Source: Peltaster fructicola (lineage: Eukaryota > Ascomycota > Dothideomycetes). From it: a stretch of DNA of 64,000 bases. The stretch is taken from NCBI GenBank assembly GCA_001592805.2, contig CP051143.1, forward strand, positions 124,001 to 188,000, in the 5' to 3' direction. The number at the start of each line of letters is the position of its first letter. Position 1 is the first letter of the stretch. Below, one piece after another: positions 10,896-22,832 of this stretch. The translations under genes and the position numbers were made by a program. Under the pieces are notes generated by a model that did not search any database, was not told where the DNA came from, and saw nothing but the letters and a program-made list of their open reading frames with translations.

Positions 10896-12752
10896 TCAAC
10901 GAGCAGTGTATCGATGTCGCCTCTGCTCCTCCTCAGCCATGCTCATTCCCACAAGTCCTTTGACTATGTCGTCTCTTGCATCCAATGCTACTTCTGGTCC
11001 AACATAGCCTCGAGTCCGCTTCCAAAGATACCATGGTATAAGCAGCAGTGTGCAACCGCCAGCCATCACGCAAGAATAGTTCATCGTCGTTGCGTCCACC
11101 GGATAGACGTAAGGGAACATATAGAGCACGTTGAAAACGAGCGTGTACGCACACGCAACCGCCATGACCGGGTAGGCGATGCGAGCTGGCATCCAGAATG
11201 GTCCTCGAGGAACATATCTCCGAGCGGTGATCAAGTTTGGAAGAATGGCAGCCATGTACGACATTGTCGCGAGGATGCAGAAGACGCCGACGAATGCATT
11301 GAAAGCCGTAACGCTGCCGATGTAGATGCATCCAAGGACGACAAGCCAGAAAGTGATGATCAGCTGTGCGTTGAAAGGGTTACGAAAGATTGGGTTGACT
11401 CGACGAACGAGTCCCGCGCCTGGCACTGCGTTGTCTCGAGCCAGAGTCCATAGCATACGTCCAGCAGCCATGTAGGCACCAGTAATGCATATGATGATAT
11501 CGATGATGAATATGACAAGAAGCGCTGTTGTAGCTGCATCGCTATTGGTGGCCTGTCGGTAGATCGCAGCAAGTGGGAATGACACCACGTCTGTCGCGAA
11601 GATAGCATCGTAGTCGTTGATCCCGTAGAGCTGGGAGTGGTCAGTATCCTTTCACATATCACGCTAGGAATCTCTCTCGCATGATGCTGGACAGCAGAGA
11701 GTAGTTCTGAGACCCGGAATCCCACTTATCGTCCACGATATTTGAGTGTGTTGACTTACCAGCACAATGTAGAATGCAAAGGTCGAAAGAAAGCCTGTCG
11801 ACCACTGAGCAAAGATGCCCCAAGGAATGTTGGTCCGAGGCCTGGGCACTTCCTCACACATATGACAGGCTCCATCAGGCGTACCGATTGTGAACGCACC
11901 GTTCAGGACACCCATGAGAAAGACAAGGCCAGGGGAATCCCAGCCTGTCAGATTCTGAAAATCCTGCCATACTGAGTAGTTGGAGGCGTCTATAGAGTGT
12001 CAGCGTGCTCAATGCAAGAGGATGATGAGTACACTCACAGCCAGATCCATTGTTGGATATCATAACCACAATGGTCAAGAAGGACACGATTAGTAGAATC
12101 ATGCATGTCGCACCAAAGAATGTGCTTGCTCGAGCGAGGATGGGTTGTCCGAAGAGGATCATTGATGAGACAACGAAGACGATGCCAAGATATACGATAA
12201 AGAGCTGCCACCTCTCTGGTTCGAATTCTGGGTGCCATATGGACCACAGGGCAATGACTGCATTCGCTCCAAGAGCACATGGTGCAGCTGTGCCAAAAGT
12301 CCATGCCAGACAGTTCCACCAACCCGCGAAGAAGGACGTGACTCGACCATACTTCGGTCCTGCCGTCACGCTTGCCCAGTGATACACGTTGGCGCTGGTT
12401 GGCATCGAGGAGGCCAGCTCTGCCAGACATGCTGCGATGAAGCCGTAGAAGAACGTGGCAGTGATCAAGCCATAGAGCACACCCGGTCCACCTCCGTTAT
12501 AGCTGGATTCTACTCAGTGTGGATCTGAGTCCAGACTACGGCTCTGACTTACAATGCAACGACAAGAGTGCCACTTCCCGCTCCCCATGCATTGTCAGTT
12601 ACGACACCGAGAGCACAGATGCTCCAAAAGCCGAAAGTTCGATCGAGCTCTTGAACATGACCAGATGTGTTGATGTCCACATCTACGACCGATGTGTCTG
12701 CTGATTGGGAGTACGGCGATCGGCCTTTGTCGTCCTTTTCGTACTCGTCCAT
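10896..12752 (-). CDS. APC-superfamily permease, choline/HNM1-like
   Basis: Four exons (12752-12553, 12502-12039, 11989-11760, 11630-10896) encode about 542 residues; introns are 50, 49, 129 and follow GT-AG rules. The N-terminal motif LDRTFGFWSICALGVVTDNAWGAG and then FYNGGGPGVLYG at the first splice junction are characteristic of the fungal amino acid/choline transporter group around HNM1. Further helices include LAELASSMPTSANVYHW, a glycine-rich GWWNCLAWTFG, the conserved EVPRPRTNIPWGI, and the GRMLWTLARDNAVPG loop. About 12 membrane helices are expected in the plasma membrane. Substrate could be choline, GABA or an amino acid; sequence alone does not settle it. The cytosolic N-terminus (MDEYEKDDKG) has Ser and Lys residues of the kind targeted by arrestin/Rsp5 systems; that is inference. 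Confidence 0.88.
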
Positions 12753-13624
12753 CGTCGGTGACCGACGTGATCGAAGCAATAGGAGGAACGAAGGAGACCG
12801 CTGACGATAGTGCGGACTGAGAGAAGAAGTACTCACGTTTCAGCCGTTGGCTGCATGCATACTCGTATCCGTGCTTACCACACTGTACACCATGAGATCG
12901 TCATTGTGAGCCATCGTTCTTGGCCTGCAGTCAACAGGCCGAGACACAAGTGCCACCCTCGCACGGTCGTGATCGGTCAGCGATGACCCTGGCCCGGATA
13001 TTTGATCCATCTTGATAAGGCAGCAGATGGCGTGCATTATCGTGTCAAGAGCGGGACCAACGACAGTGCGTAGCTGGAGATGTAGCAGATTGGCGTGCGA
13101 ATGACTAAGAGGGCAGTAGGGAGAAACATGCAGCCTGCGCGTCAGTGACGAACGCTGTTCGTCGAGAGCTTAACTTATTAATGATGATTCCAAAGCCTAT
13201 TCTGCACTGCTGACGCGTTTTGATAGGTGTCGCAAGGTCGTGCTGTTTGTGATGTTCCGAGTGATCTGCTGTCTGTGCAGGCGAAGCAGCCAGAACATGC
13301 TTGGCCGGCAATCTGAAGGTTAGTGATCCTAATGCTAGCATGCAGATATCACAAGCCACAGACTCTTTCAGGTCCCCTGAGTTGCATTGGCAACGATTGT
13401 GATGACCTAGAGGTCTTCTTGATAGAGGATTGCAGCCGTAGCATCTGCATTGACGAGCTTAATCTCAGGAAAATCGAGGACATATGCCGGGATGAGCGGA
13501 CACGGTGACGTTGTTCATCTCAGATCATGGTACAAGTGTCTCTCTACCCGCTGAAACCTACGCCGGCTCTACTCATATTGCAAAGATTATGCTATACAAA
13601 CATCGATGGACCAAACTTTTACAC
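12753..13624. other. Intergenic stretch, no gene seen
   Basis: This 872 bp holds the permease promoter and the 3' flank of the MARVEL-like gene. Short frames of 61-84 codons on both strands show no family pattern or good splice partners. Confidence 0.4.
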
Positions 13625-14420
13625 TCAGTGGTTGTAGCCAGGCTGATAGGAAGTGTCATATCTGAGCTGCTCCTCGGGCTGTGAATAGCCTTGGTGGGCT
13701 GGCTGATGTGTTGCAGGTGCGAATTGGAGACCAGCAGGGAATGCTTGCTGGCTTGCCTTTCGTCCATGATCAGCGTCGACGTCGTGAAGTCTGTAGATAC
13801 CACTACGAGTCTGCCTTCGGCGGACGTAGACATCCAAGCAGAACGCTGCAAGCGTTGAGAGGCTGTGAGTTGTTAGCTTCTGAACTCCAATGCTCAAAGA
13901 TGTCTGCTTACAATCCTAGCAATGCGAATGTGAACAGCGTCTTGTATATCCTGCACACCATAACACCCTCCTCTGCGTTCCAGGTATCCAAGCTGCATTG
14001 TCCCTGAAGTGTGCCATTGACATACCAGGTCAGGACTGACCAGCTGCCACCCCAAAGCGCCGAAAGACCACCGTTGATGAGTAAGTTCATTCGAGGGTTG
14101 AGACCAATGCAGCAATGCATGACCATCGTGAAGATAAGAGCGCATACGGAGAGGATGGAAGATGCGAGCAGCTAGTATTGTGTCAGTCGTGAGCGGTAGC
14201 ACCAGAAAAACGGCTGACATACGAAGATGAATGTCCAGGGAACAGGAAACGTCTGGGTAGGCCTGTCGCTGGGATGCTCATGAACGAGAGCATTGATGAA
14301 GTATATCATGATCGAGCCCACGATAATGCTGGATACCAGCTGGGTCACCCTCAGGCCGTGGAAGGGGAGTCGAGGGTATTGTGAGGGCGCCGTTCGGGCG
14401 CGAGACGCTGAGCCGAACAT
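13625..14420 (-). CDS. MARVEL-like four-helix membrane protein
   Basis: Three exons (14420-14223, 14171-13912, 13862-13625) with introns of 51 and 49 nt give 231 residues. Four hydrophobic segments can be read: VTQLVSSIIVGSIMIYFINAL, TFIFLLASSILSVCALIFT, NLLINGGLSALWGGSWSVL and TLFTFALLGFLSTLAAFCL. This four-helix layout with short loops, a first helix preceded by PFHGLRVTQ and a soluble Gln/Tyr-rich tail (YSQPEEQLRYDTSYQ) matches fungal MARVEL-domain proteins, which are associated with membrane apposition and curvature. The loop between helices 3 and 4 contains one Cys (GQCSLDTW). Specific function unknown. The reading of both splice junctions as continuous transmembrane helices supports the model. 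Confidence 0.75.
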
Positions 14421-15100
14421 GATGCTGATGTGTCGCTGGCTGCGCTACTGTGCGATGAAGAAGCAAACGCTCGAACGCGAAGCAGATGATGTCGAGCCTC
14501 GAAGGACGAAGGTGATAGAGCGAAAATGTGGCAATAATGCCGTGCAAGAGTATCCTGAGTTGAGTTTCAGCCTGATCGCCCAATTCACGCCACGGACTTT
14601 CGTGCATCCACTAATGGCGTTCCTGATCTGCAAAGTCATTGCTGCATTGAGCTCAGGCGTGCCATAGCTGGCCCATGTGTCGGCATCATCAACGGGGATG
14701 TGACCACTCATGATGCCGTGATCATTGAAAGAATCTGACTGCCGGCATATCTTGAGTAGAGCATTCTTGAGCTCCCAATGCTGTCCCGCAGGCCCCAGAC
14801 AGGAGACGGGTTGAGCACTGAAGAGTGCTACCGCATTCTGGCGACAAGGATAAGCTTTGTGAGCTTGCCCTTTGTCCGTCGGGAGGCTAAGCTCATATCA
14901 GTCGATGGTGATCCTACAGGATTTCAATAACTATGCTCTCCTCTTCTCGTTTGCGCCTGGCCAGTAATTTCAGCCTCCAAGATAGCGAGCATATCGCCAC
15001 GAGGAGAGTCCGACATACTGCTATCTCGCAGAGCTGTGCGATGATATAGCTCGGGAGATGATCGGCAGGGAAACAAGCTAATAACACCTCCAAAGGACCT
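14421..15100. other. Intergenic stretch, no gene seen
   Basis: Promoter of the MARVEL-like gene and downstream flank of the hydrolase-like gene. An 88-codon minus frame (14711-14445) and a 124-codon plus frame (14293-14667) lack family features and look random. Confidence 0.4.
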
Positions 15101-16362
15101 TCACTCCAAACGTTGGCGCAGCCAGTTCGCCATAGAGTGTATCATTGCTTGGCCTACAGGCCCGTCGCTCCACAGACCAGATCCCGGATACACAGTCGAC
15201 TGCACGCGTGAGTCGAGATAGTCCGCCTCTGCCTCCGCAAGCTCTTCCTCAGAGGTATATGGAGGCTCATGGTCATAGAAGTCGTCCTCAGTCCAGCGGG
15301 TGCGTCTACCTACACGGCCTCTACGCTGTCTGAGCATGCTCTGGCGGAGCTGATGTGTAAACTCCTCTGCCTGTGGCGCAAGACTGGAAGAGCTCCCAGT
15401 AGTGATCTGGAATGCTGGCAGTGTCAATCCATGTGCCCTGCTCGGAAATTGACGAGATGATCTCGGTCGGAGCTCTACCTCAGTCTGTACTGCCTCTGGG
15501 GTGCTAGGTGATTCATGTAGCTCATCGTGATCGTAGAATTGAAGCTCGTCTTCCTGAGGTGACGGCGGTGCAGCAGGTGGTGAGGAGCCAGCAGATCGGA
15601 ATAAGAGCATCGGAGAGCCGAACGTGTCGTAGTAATGCTCTGGCTTGTTGAACAACCGATCTCGGGCTATCTGCAGTAGTTGTGCTGACGGTATCGTCTC
15701 CGCTACTGCATCGCTTGCTACAGTCTTCTTTGATTTGCGTCCACGGTGCCGTCGACGAGTACCAATGTCTGTCCAGTCGAGTACTGGATTGTTGACGGCG
15801 GCTGCGACCACACCTGCCTGACCAGCTCGACATTCGGTCAATGCCAACATGGTTGCAAGAGTACCGCCGAAGAGCTCTCCACAGGTAGCAATGCGTCCGC
15901 TATGGTTGTTCTTGCCGGTCCATCGACCAGTTCGAGCAGGGAGGACATTCTCGATGGCCCAGTCAAAGGCGGCTAAAGTGTCGTAGATCCCGTCTGGATG
16001 CTGTTGTTCTCTGCTATATTCTACCTGCACAATGGGATATGGCAGAGTCGACCTCAGGGTCTTGACGACCTCTTCATCGGTTGCAGCATCTGGCAAGATC
16101 GGTCCTCGAGGAAAGTACAGTACCGCAGCTGGCCGAGCGGATGCTGAAGAGACCAATGGCGTGTGAACACTGGAACTATGAGCTTGCGATGGAAGTCACA
16201 CAGACGCTATACTCACACGATCGATACTGTGGTGTTGCCTGATCGTGGTATTTCAAGTCGCTGCGAGGCTGGCGCGCTGACGATCGAGTATTGACGTGCA
16301 TGCAGTTGGTAAAGGCTAGTTGACCACTGTGCAGATTGATGCGCACATCGTCGCGTGCCCAT
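15101..16362 (-). CDS. Alpha/beta-hydrolase-like protein lacking the usual nucleophile serine
   Basis: Exons 16362-16217 and 16169-15101 (47 nt intron, GTGAGT donor) give 404 residues. The first 50 residues are basic and hydroxylated (YQLHARQYSIVSAPASQRL), possibly a mitochondrial presequence. Then AAVLYFPRGPILP corresponds to the strand and loop where alpha/beta-hydrolase-3 proteins carry the oxyanion HGGG, here absent. DTLAAFDWAIENV and RIATCGELFGGTLATMLALTECR follow, in the position of the nucleophile elbow G-x-S-x-G, which here reads G-E-L-F-G with no serine. The C-terminal half (residues 200-404) is low-complexity and charged, with an Arg-rich patch (RQRRGRVGRRTRW). It is probably a non-catalytic or unconventional member of a fungal family. 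Recognition is by fold order, not by a known named protein. Confidence 0.75.
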
Positions 16363-16656
16363 TAGTATGCGACACGTCCATGCGATATGAGGTGAGGTGT
16401 TGTGAGGCTAGAAGTACAAGGAAATGTGGTTGAGCATGGCTATTCTACAAACTTCGTCTGTGCACCACATCTTCGACCTCACATCAAAGAAATGTTCTGG
16501 AACACACAACACCCTGGAATGGCATTAGCGCCACGCTGATCTCAATGATCATTATGACCGGCTCGTAGCCCTGAGTGACGAGACCGAAGACTCATTGCTA
16601 GATGCTGAAGCTGATCATTTACAGATTTTCATGGCGTTTCGAAATGGTCCAACCAG

Positions 16657-17349
16657 TTACTTCGATTCTTTGCGTTGACGATATCTAATTGCGCACCTAT
16701 TCCTGATCACGATCGTGCTGTCGGTCAGTGGGAAGGCGTATTGAAAAGTGAAACGATGATAGAGATAGCTTTGAGGTCGCGGATGGACCATGCCTCCCGG
16801 CTCGTTGACGGCAACGTAAGGTGGCCTCATTTGCGCTATGATGAGACCGAAGGTATCGCTGATCGCCTCATTGAAGAGGTCAGAGCGTTGGTCATGCAGA
16901 ACTCCAATTGCATCAGGCTGGGTATGACGGTAGGGCACCGTCTGTCTCTTGTGCGATCGTAGTCTTGGCAGCGTTGGCGGCGCAGAGCAGAGGAAACAAC
17001 CGTCGTCAGCGATATGATCTCGTTCCAACGGGAGACCGCGCCAGTTGTCGCAAATCTGTTCGGAAATAGGCAAACACATGCCAACCTTGTGCACATGATC
17101 CATGCGGTGTGGGTCACGGACGACTGCCATGACAGTGGAGCGTCCGTCTGGATACTGCGCTTCGAAGTCGAGCGCCTCGAGCTTGCCCGTGGGTAACTCT
17201 GCTCCAACAACCAGCACAGTCGTGGCAATCGGCCATGAGCCTTCGTTGACAAGGTGGCAAAGATACCCGATCCCTCCATTGAGAATTATTGTCTGACTTT
17301 GCTGAAACTCCATGAAATCGTTCCAGCAGTAAGCCTCGAAGGGATTGTA
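16657..17349 (-). CDS. Unrecognised gene, likely last exon of a multi-exon protein
   Basis: I do not recognise this protein. The frame 17349-16657 starts after a CACCTTTAG acceptor (17350) and opens with YNPFEAYCWNDFMEFQQ, before the first ATG at 17313. Codons from 17349 to about 16980 are rich in C and G at the third position, as in neighbouring genes, and encode segments such as GRSTVMAVVRDPHRM and a Cys-rich DDGCFLCSAPP. The last 60 codons look less protein-like and may hold an unrecognised intron. Upstream exons probably lie in 17350-17707, where a 63-codon frame begins MSLAEQKQGYYAS, but I could not find a splice pattern joining them. No function is proposed. Confidence 0.35.
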   Translation of the reverse strand, partial: YNPFEAYCWNDFMEFQQSQTIILNGGIGYLCHLVNEGSWPIATTVLVVGAELPTGKLEALDFEAQYPDGRSTVMAVVRDPHRMDHVHKVGMCLPISEQICDNWRGLPLERDHIADDGCFLCSAPPTLPRLRSHKRQTVPYRHTQPDAIGVLHDQRSDLFNEAISDTFGLIIAQMRPPYVAVNEPGGMVHPRPQSYLYHRFTFQYAFPLTDSTIVIRNRCAIRYRQRKESK

Positions 17350-18098
17350 CTAAAGGTGATGGAAACTCTCCTCCATGCCGCCGGTAGGATGTCTGGCAGG
17401 CGTAATGCCATGCATCATTCCCAATCCACACGCAGTGCTTGCGTGCTGCTTGAACTATGCTGGATCGTGCTGTTGGTTAAGATTGCTGGTTGGGATTAGC
17501 ACGTATGATACATCCTTAGCGTAGGGTTGATCGGGACTGTTCAAATGTGGCTGCAACAGGACGGGAGTGTATGCCCAATGTGTTGGGATTACCACTTGCA
17601 GTTGACTCTTTGTTCGTTGGTGGAAAGATGATGAACGCTCTCCGGGGCTCGAGATCAGACGTCCGAATACTGGCATAGTAGCCTTGCTTCTGTTCTGCTA
17701 GGGACACTGGAGACCTAGGTGAACACAGCCTGGCGCTTTGTGACGGATCGCAACGCAGACTAAGTCGCTCGCCATCGACCTAAGGGCCCAGATGGCATGC
17801 CAAGTGCGTGGACCATGCCTGATGTTGAACGGTTGGAAGATGACGGCGATCCTGACGAAGAGTTCAGACGGATATTACTGCAGCAAATGCCCTGAGTAGT
17901 AGTCAAGCTTCCCTTAGTGATGACCTGTGATCTCTGGGATCATTCATCCTGATCAGTTTTGACGACACCGCAGATCAGCACATGATCAGCAGTGATGTGT
18001 TGATCACGGACATAAACGCTGGTTGAAGACGAGTATGCAGGAGGGATATGTCCGATGGAGGAACCTTGATACCGGTCATAACACAGCAACAGACTGTT
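17350..18098. other. Stretch with possible unplaced exons
   Basis: Overlapping minus-strand frames at 17455-17707 (63 and 73 codons) may be 5' exons of the unrecognised gene. The part from 17708 to 18098 shows nothing beyond the amidase 3' flank. Confidence 0.3.
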
Positions 18099-19460
18099 TC
18101 AAGTGTTCTCTACGTCCAGTTGCTGTAGTATGCGTCCTAAAATCTTGCCTTTTGCAAGCACGGCTCGATCTGTCAATCGAGCGCCAACCAGTGTCAGGCC
18201 AATTGGCAGACCGCTACTGCCATGGTGGAAAGGTATATTGAGCGCTGGAACGTGTAGTGCTGTCCACATCGAGCAGAAAGACTGTGCTCGTCAGCAGTAT
18301 CCAATCTTGATCTCAGCATTACCTACCATGTCACCAGTCTTATCAATGCCAAGTGGTGCTTCGTCTGGCACGCTGGGCGTTAGTATAACATCATACTGAG
18401 ATGCGATCAAGTCCCAGTGAGGTCTCAAAGCTGCAAGTCCATCATATGCAGTGAGAATGTCCTGCTCAGACACCTCTCCCTGCACATACCCGCGAATGTC
18501 CTCATGAAGCTGCTCTGCATTGGTGAGGTAATGGCTGAGAAAAGATGATTTGCCCTCGCTTGCCAGAATGACAGCATGCCAGTCGAGTGCTTTCGCAAAA
18601 TCCTGAGGAAGCTCAAGATCAGCGACCTCTGCACCATGCTGGGCTAGAGTCATAAGAGCAGTGTGCATAGCACTCCGTGTACCATTACCAGCCTTCGGCC
18701 AATTGTGTGTCTTACAAAACGCGATCTTAGCTCCTTTCATCCTCAGTGGCGTGGTCTCCTGGTTCTTATGTAGACGAAACACATCTGCCATGAGTTCAAG
18801 ATCGTCCACCGATCTGGCGAAGAACCCGCAAGTGTCGAAAGTCATTGACCACTGCGCAAGACCTTCCCGTGAGATGGCATTCCAGGTCGGCTTCCAGCCA
18901 TAGCAGCCATTGAAGCTTGCAGGACGAACTATGCTTCCACCAGTCTGCGTGCCAGTTGCGATCGGGATCTGAAAGTCTGCTGTTGCAGCTCCCGAACCAG
19001 AAGACGAGCCACCGGGCGTATGATTCTCGCTATGTGCATTCCGTGTACGATTCTGAAACCAGTCTCCCTGCTTGCTTGTTGCAAATTCGGTAGTGGTCAG
19101 CTTTCCAAAGATGAGAGCACCACTCTGTCGAAGAGTGGCTACAGGCGCGGCGTCCGTGTTGATGGGAGTGCTGGCCTCGTACAGGAGCGAGTTGTACTGA
19201 GTTGGCAGATCCTTCGTTAGCATGATGTCCTTGATACCTATGGGTAGGCCATGTATTGGGCCACGCTTGTCGAATGGTACTTGGTCAAGCTCTTTCGCTC
19301 TAGAGAGGACGAGCTCCTTATCAAGGTATGCCCATGCCTTCACCTGTGCATCTCTGGCTTCTATTCTTGATAGTAGCGATCGAGTGTAGTCCTCGACTGT
19401 GAGCTTGCCATTACGAATCTGTGACAGTGCCTGAGTGGCCGACCATTGCCAGGCTTCCAT
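18099..19460 (-). CDS. Amidase-signature hydrolase
   Basis: Exons 19460-18327 and 18281-18099 with a 45 nt intron (GTAGGT donor, CACAG acceptor) give 438 residues. The amidase-signature catalytic set is visible: the lysine in GLPIGIKDIM, the glycine/serine loop HTPGGSSSGSGAATA carrying the cis-serine, and TGTQTGGSIVRPASFNGCYGWKPT carrying the nucleophile in the usual GG-S-I pattern. The C-terminal exon completes the family with LNIPFHHGSSGLPIGLTLVGARLTDRAVL. Such enzymes hydrolyse amides such as acetamide, indoleacetamide or aryl amides. Substrate cannot be read here. At 438 residues it is shorter than acetamidase-type proteins (about 540) and closer to the bacterial/plant-like class. ATG at 19460 is used; the frame extends upstream only to a TTG. 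No targeting signal is obvious. Confidence 0.9.
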
Positions 19461-19949
19461 TTTAGCAAACCTGAGCAATACTCGACACAGTGCTAGGAAG
19501 TTGACCGAGCGAGCTTAAGAGATGTCAAAGACAAGATGTGTAAGTAGGGGATACAGTATACCATACCAGCTCGTCGTATAACAAGGTCATCGGCTAGAGG
19601 GCAGCATCATAACAAGCAATAGTATCATTCATTAGACAACGCCGAAGTCGCGCAACATCGCGACTCATGCTGCTGGTGGTGCATCATCTTACTGAGTCAT
19701 GGTGCGGGAGGCGCGAACTAGAGACCGCTTTGCAGCAAGGGCAAGTCGCGAGCTGTAAAGTATGTCGCGCTTGTAATCGCAAACCATCGAATGCGACACA
19801 GTGACTACCACGGATATATGCTCAGGCCGACATGATTGCTGTGCACAGATAGCCACCGAGAGCGCATATAGCGCCACACGCCTACCTACGCGACATAGCT
19901 CTCACCTCATTGACTGCAGACACAGCATCACTGGTACACAACCGCCAGC
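19461..19949. promoter_or_regulatory. Divergent promoter amidase / RSC9
   Basis: 489 bp between divergent starts. A 62-codon minus frame (19877-19689) is unsupported. No named element seen. Confidence 0.35.
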
Positions 19950-22832
19950 ATGGCTCCCAAGCGTGGAGAGTCAATAGAGCGCAGCAATGAATACGAGGCA
20001 TTTATACAGGAGTTGGCAGCCTATCATGAGAAGCGAGGGTATGTACACAGCACAACTGTGACTGCATTGACTCATACAACGCAGCACAACCTTCGAAGCA
20101 GAACCCAAGGTCGGCGTCCGACACGTCGATCTACGAGCTCTCTACAAACGTGTCGTCGACGAAGGCGGTTACGACCTCTGCTCAGATACGCGACAAAAGC
20201 CACTCTGCTGGCGCAAATTTGCAGAGGAGTTCGTTGGCAAGAATGTGTACTCGGCAGCACAAGCATTTCAGATGAAGCAGATCTACTACAAAAACCTCGT
20301 CGCATATGAGATCAGCGAACACTGGAAGCAAGAACCTCCACCCAAGGAGATCCTCGAGGACGTCTCAGCAAAAGGTGGAAACGTCATGGGCCGAACATTG
20401 GAGAATTTTGTGAAACCACCCAGTAAGGAAGAATCGAAGCTCGCGGACAGCAGTCCAGAGACGCCGAAGCTTGAGAGGATGGATGCAGAGGATCCCGGAA
20501 GTGCTGCAGGAAGACAGACGCGCGGACTGAGACATCAACCTCCGCAGCGCGTGCTGTTTCAGCCTGACGCAAACGCACGGCAGACACGAGGACAGACAAG
20601 TGCTTCAAGCCCTGGAGCTATGCCGAATGGCTTCATGAACGGCTTGACGAATGGAGCATCGTCAACCCTGGCATCGTATGAGCCCTCGCAATCATATCCT
20701 CTGTCGCTGAAGCCAGTAACAACACCTGCCAACAACCCCGAACACTACCGCAACGATCGCAAACGCAAGTTGGAGGCAATGGCAGCCGGAACCGGTTTCA
20801 TTGGTCCGAACATCTATGTGCGCGCACAGATGGCTCTTCAGTCCGGCATACCCGACGAGGAGCGCTACGCTCTGCATCATCTTGTCAAGATCAGCCACGA
20901 ACGAGGAGATAAGTACAGGTTCGACCAGTTTCCTGGGTTGGCTGAAGCTCTTGCTCGCAAGGTGCTCTGCGCGAGCAGCCTCTTCTACGACGTCACTTGG
21001 GATGTGGACTACGAGGATGATACGCTAACCACCAACGATGAGACACTCAACGGTCTAGTTGGGACTGCAGATCTCATTAAGAAACTCCAGGCTCGACCTC
21101 TTCCCATTCGACATGACAGCGTACTCGACGGCGAGTTCCTGGACCATATGAATCGCATCACAGAAGCAGGACTAGTGATCAGGAACATGTGCACTATGGA
21201 CGAGAATGCTATGTACGCAGCTTCACTACCTCTTGTACGCGATGTCATCGCGATCACGATCAGCTTGCCACAACATTCGGCTTTGAGTGAGATCCGCAAC
21301 TATATGCTCGAGATCGCGGAGATGATCTTGAAGTTCTGCGATGTCAGCACACAAGAGGATCTGTACTCAGCCTTGCTGTCCCAGCTGAAGAGCAAGGATC
21401 GTGGAACTCTGATTCTTACCATGAAAGTGATAAGTAGACTTTCGATGACACTACCTCCACCCAAGCAGCTTGAGGCTGTTGAGCCAGAAACACTTCGAAA
21501 TATCCAAGACTGGCTGCTGATCGAGGATGAAGAGCTACAAGGCGCCTGTCTCGACTTCTTGATGCAATACACGACGTTCGCTACCAACGTCGAGACGCTA
21601 CTCGAGGCGGTCGATCCAGATACACTTACACGACAGCTCAGCAGACTACTCTTGTCAGACACCAAGCCGAACCATCAGTCTCCTATGTCTACGAAGCAGA
21701 CAAGCCTGAGCAACTTGATACCACCTGTCCCACGTCTTTCCAAGAGTGTCGTCGAGCCACTATTGGAACTCAAGGAGCCGGAACGATCTTCCGAATGGCT
21801 GCGCATGTGCTTCTTTGCTGATCCAAGCTCAGAAATGACACAAATAAGTCTATGGCAGGCATACCAAGGCACATTTGGACCATACCAAGCGACACATGGC
21901 AATCTCATTGCTGGCGAGTTCATTAAGAACGTTTCTACTGTATTTGCTGGCGCTACCGCTCAGGTAGCTGGACAGAACAAATATGTCATCAGAGGCATAC
22001 GGTCACGAAAGGTGCCTGTGGAGACTGGGCTGTCAGTTGCACGACCTAGCGACAAGGGCAAGGAATTGATGAAGTGTCTCTGGAAGGTCGAGCAACAAAT
22101 CATGCCCGCAGATCCGGCAGACAAGCCTACAATGAGACTTGCAGACTGTGGCGAGTGGTTCCGCAGTACGCAAGAACTGTTCAAACACGTGCTGAGTACG
22201 CATCTGAACGTCCCATACAAGGAAGTGCCAAAGAGGACACCCCGACAGAGCCTGCCAGCGACGCAATGGACCTCGATGGCCAGCCTGACTTGACGAATGG
22301 AAATACAACCAAAGAGAACACCGCACCAACTTTCGACTTTGCTGCAGCAGACAAGACCACACATACGTGCCGCTGGGCGAACTGCGGCCGCAGCTCAGCA
22401 GACATCGACGCTGGTAAAGCATCCCTGACAGCATTGTTCGCGCGACACATTGAAACTCACCTACCAGATGCATCAACACTGCACCACAAGCACAACATCA
22501 AGCGCGAGGACATACTACCCGCGCAAGTCGTTCCATTACACCTATCGGTACCCGTTGATGAGACGGGTGACGCAGCTGGGCTGTCACTTACTGCTGCCCT
22601 CGTGCTCAGCCATATTGCCCGATTCATGCCTGGGAGCGCTCCAGTCGCTAAAATCGACGCGAGGACAGCCTTGGGCGTGGAGAAGGAAGAGCCAGAAGAG
22701 AGTCCTGAGAAGCTCATTGAGAAAGTGTTCGGTTCGGAGGTGAAAGATCGGATGTTCTTCGTGCTGGCACATTGCAAGCCTGCATTGCATGTGAATAACA
22801 TTCTGCGCAACATCAGGCGCAGTGCTGGCTGA
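19950..22832 (+). CDS. RSC9: RSC chromatin-remodelling subunit RSC9 (ARID plus zinc fingers), frame interrupted
   Basis: Exon 1 (19950-20038) and exon 2 (from 20085; 46 nt intron) give MAPKRG...YHEKRGTTFEAEPKVG, the start of an ARID DNA-binding domain, which continues with VDLRALYKRVVDEGGYD, CWRKFAEEFV and AFQMKQIYYKNLVAYE (about residues 10-110). A long armadillo-like helical region follows (residues 230-640). Then a zinc-finger-like segment C-G-E-W-F-x10-H-x4-H and a second (TCRWANCG ... ARHIETHL) complete the RFX/RSC9 pattern. The two halves lie in different frames: the first stays open to 22293, the second runs to 22832. Only weak intron candidates exist between them. RSC9 is a DNA-contacting subunit of the nucleosome remodeller in the nucleus. 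Product identity is secure; the join is not. Confidence 0.88.

Noticed and set aside
12220-12240. GGTTCGAATTC resembling a tRNA T-loop
   Set aside because: It is inside a permease exon, and no cloverleaf partner sequences surround it.
22074-22293. Separate small gene overlapping the RSC9 3' half
   Set aside because: The frame continues directly into the zinc-finger module of RSC9, so it is part of that gene.
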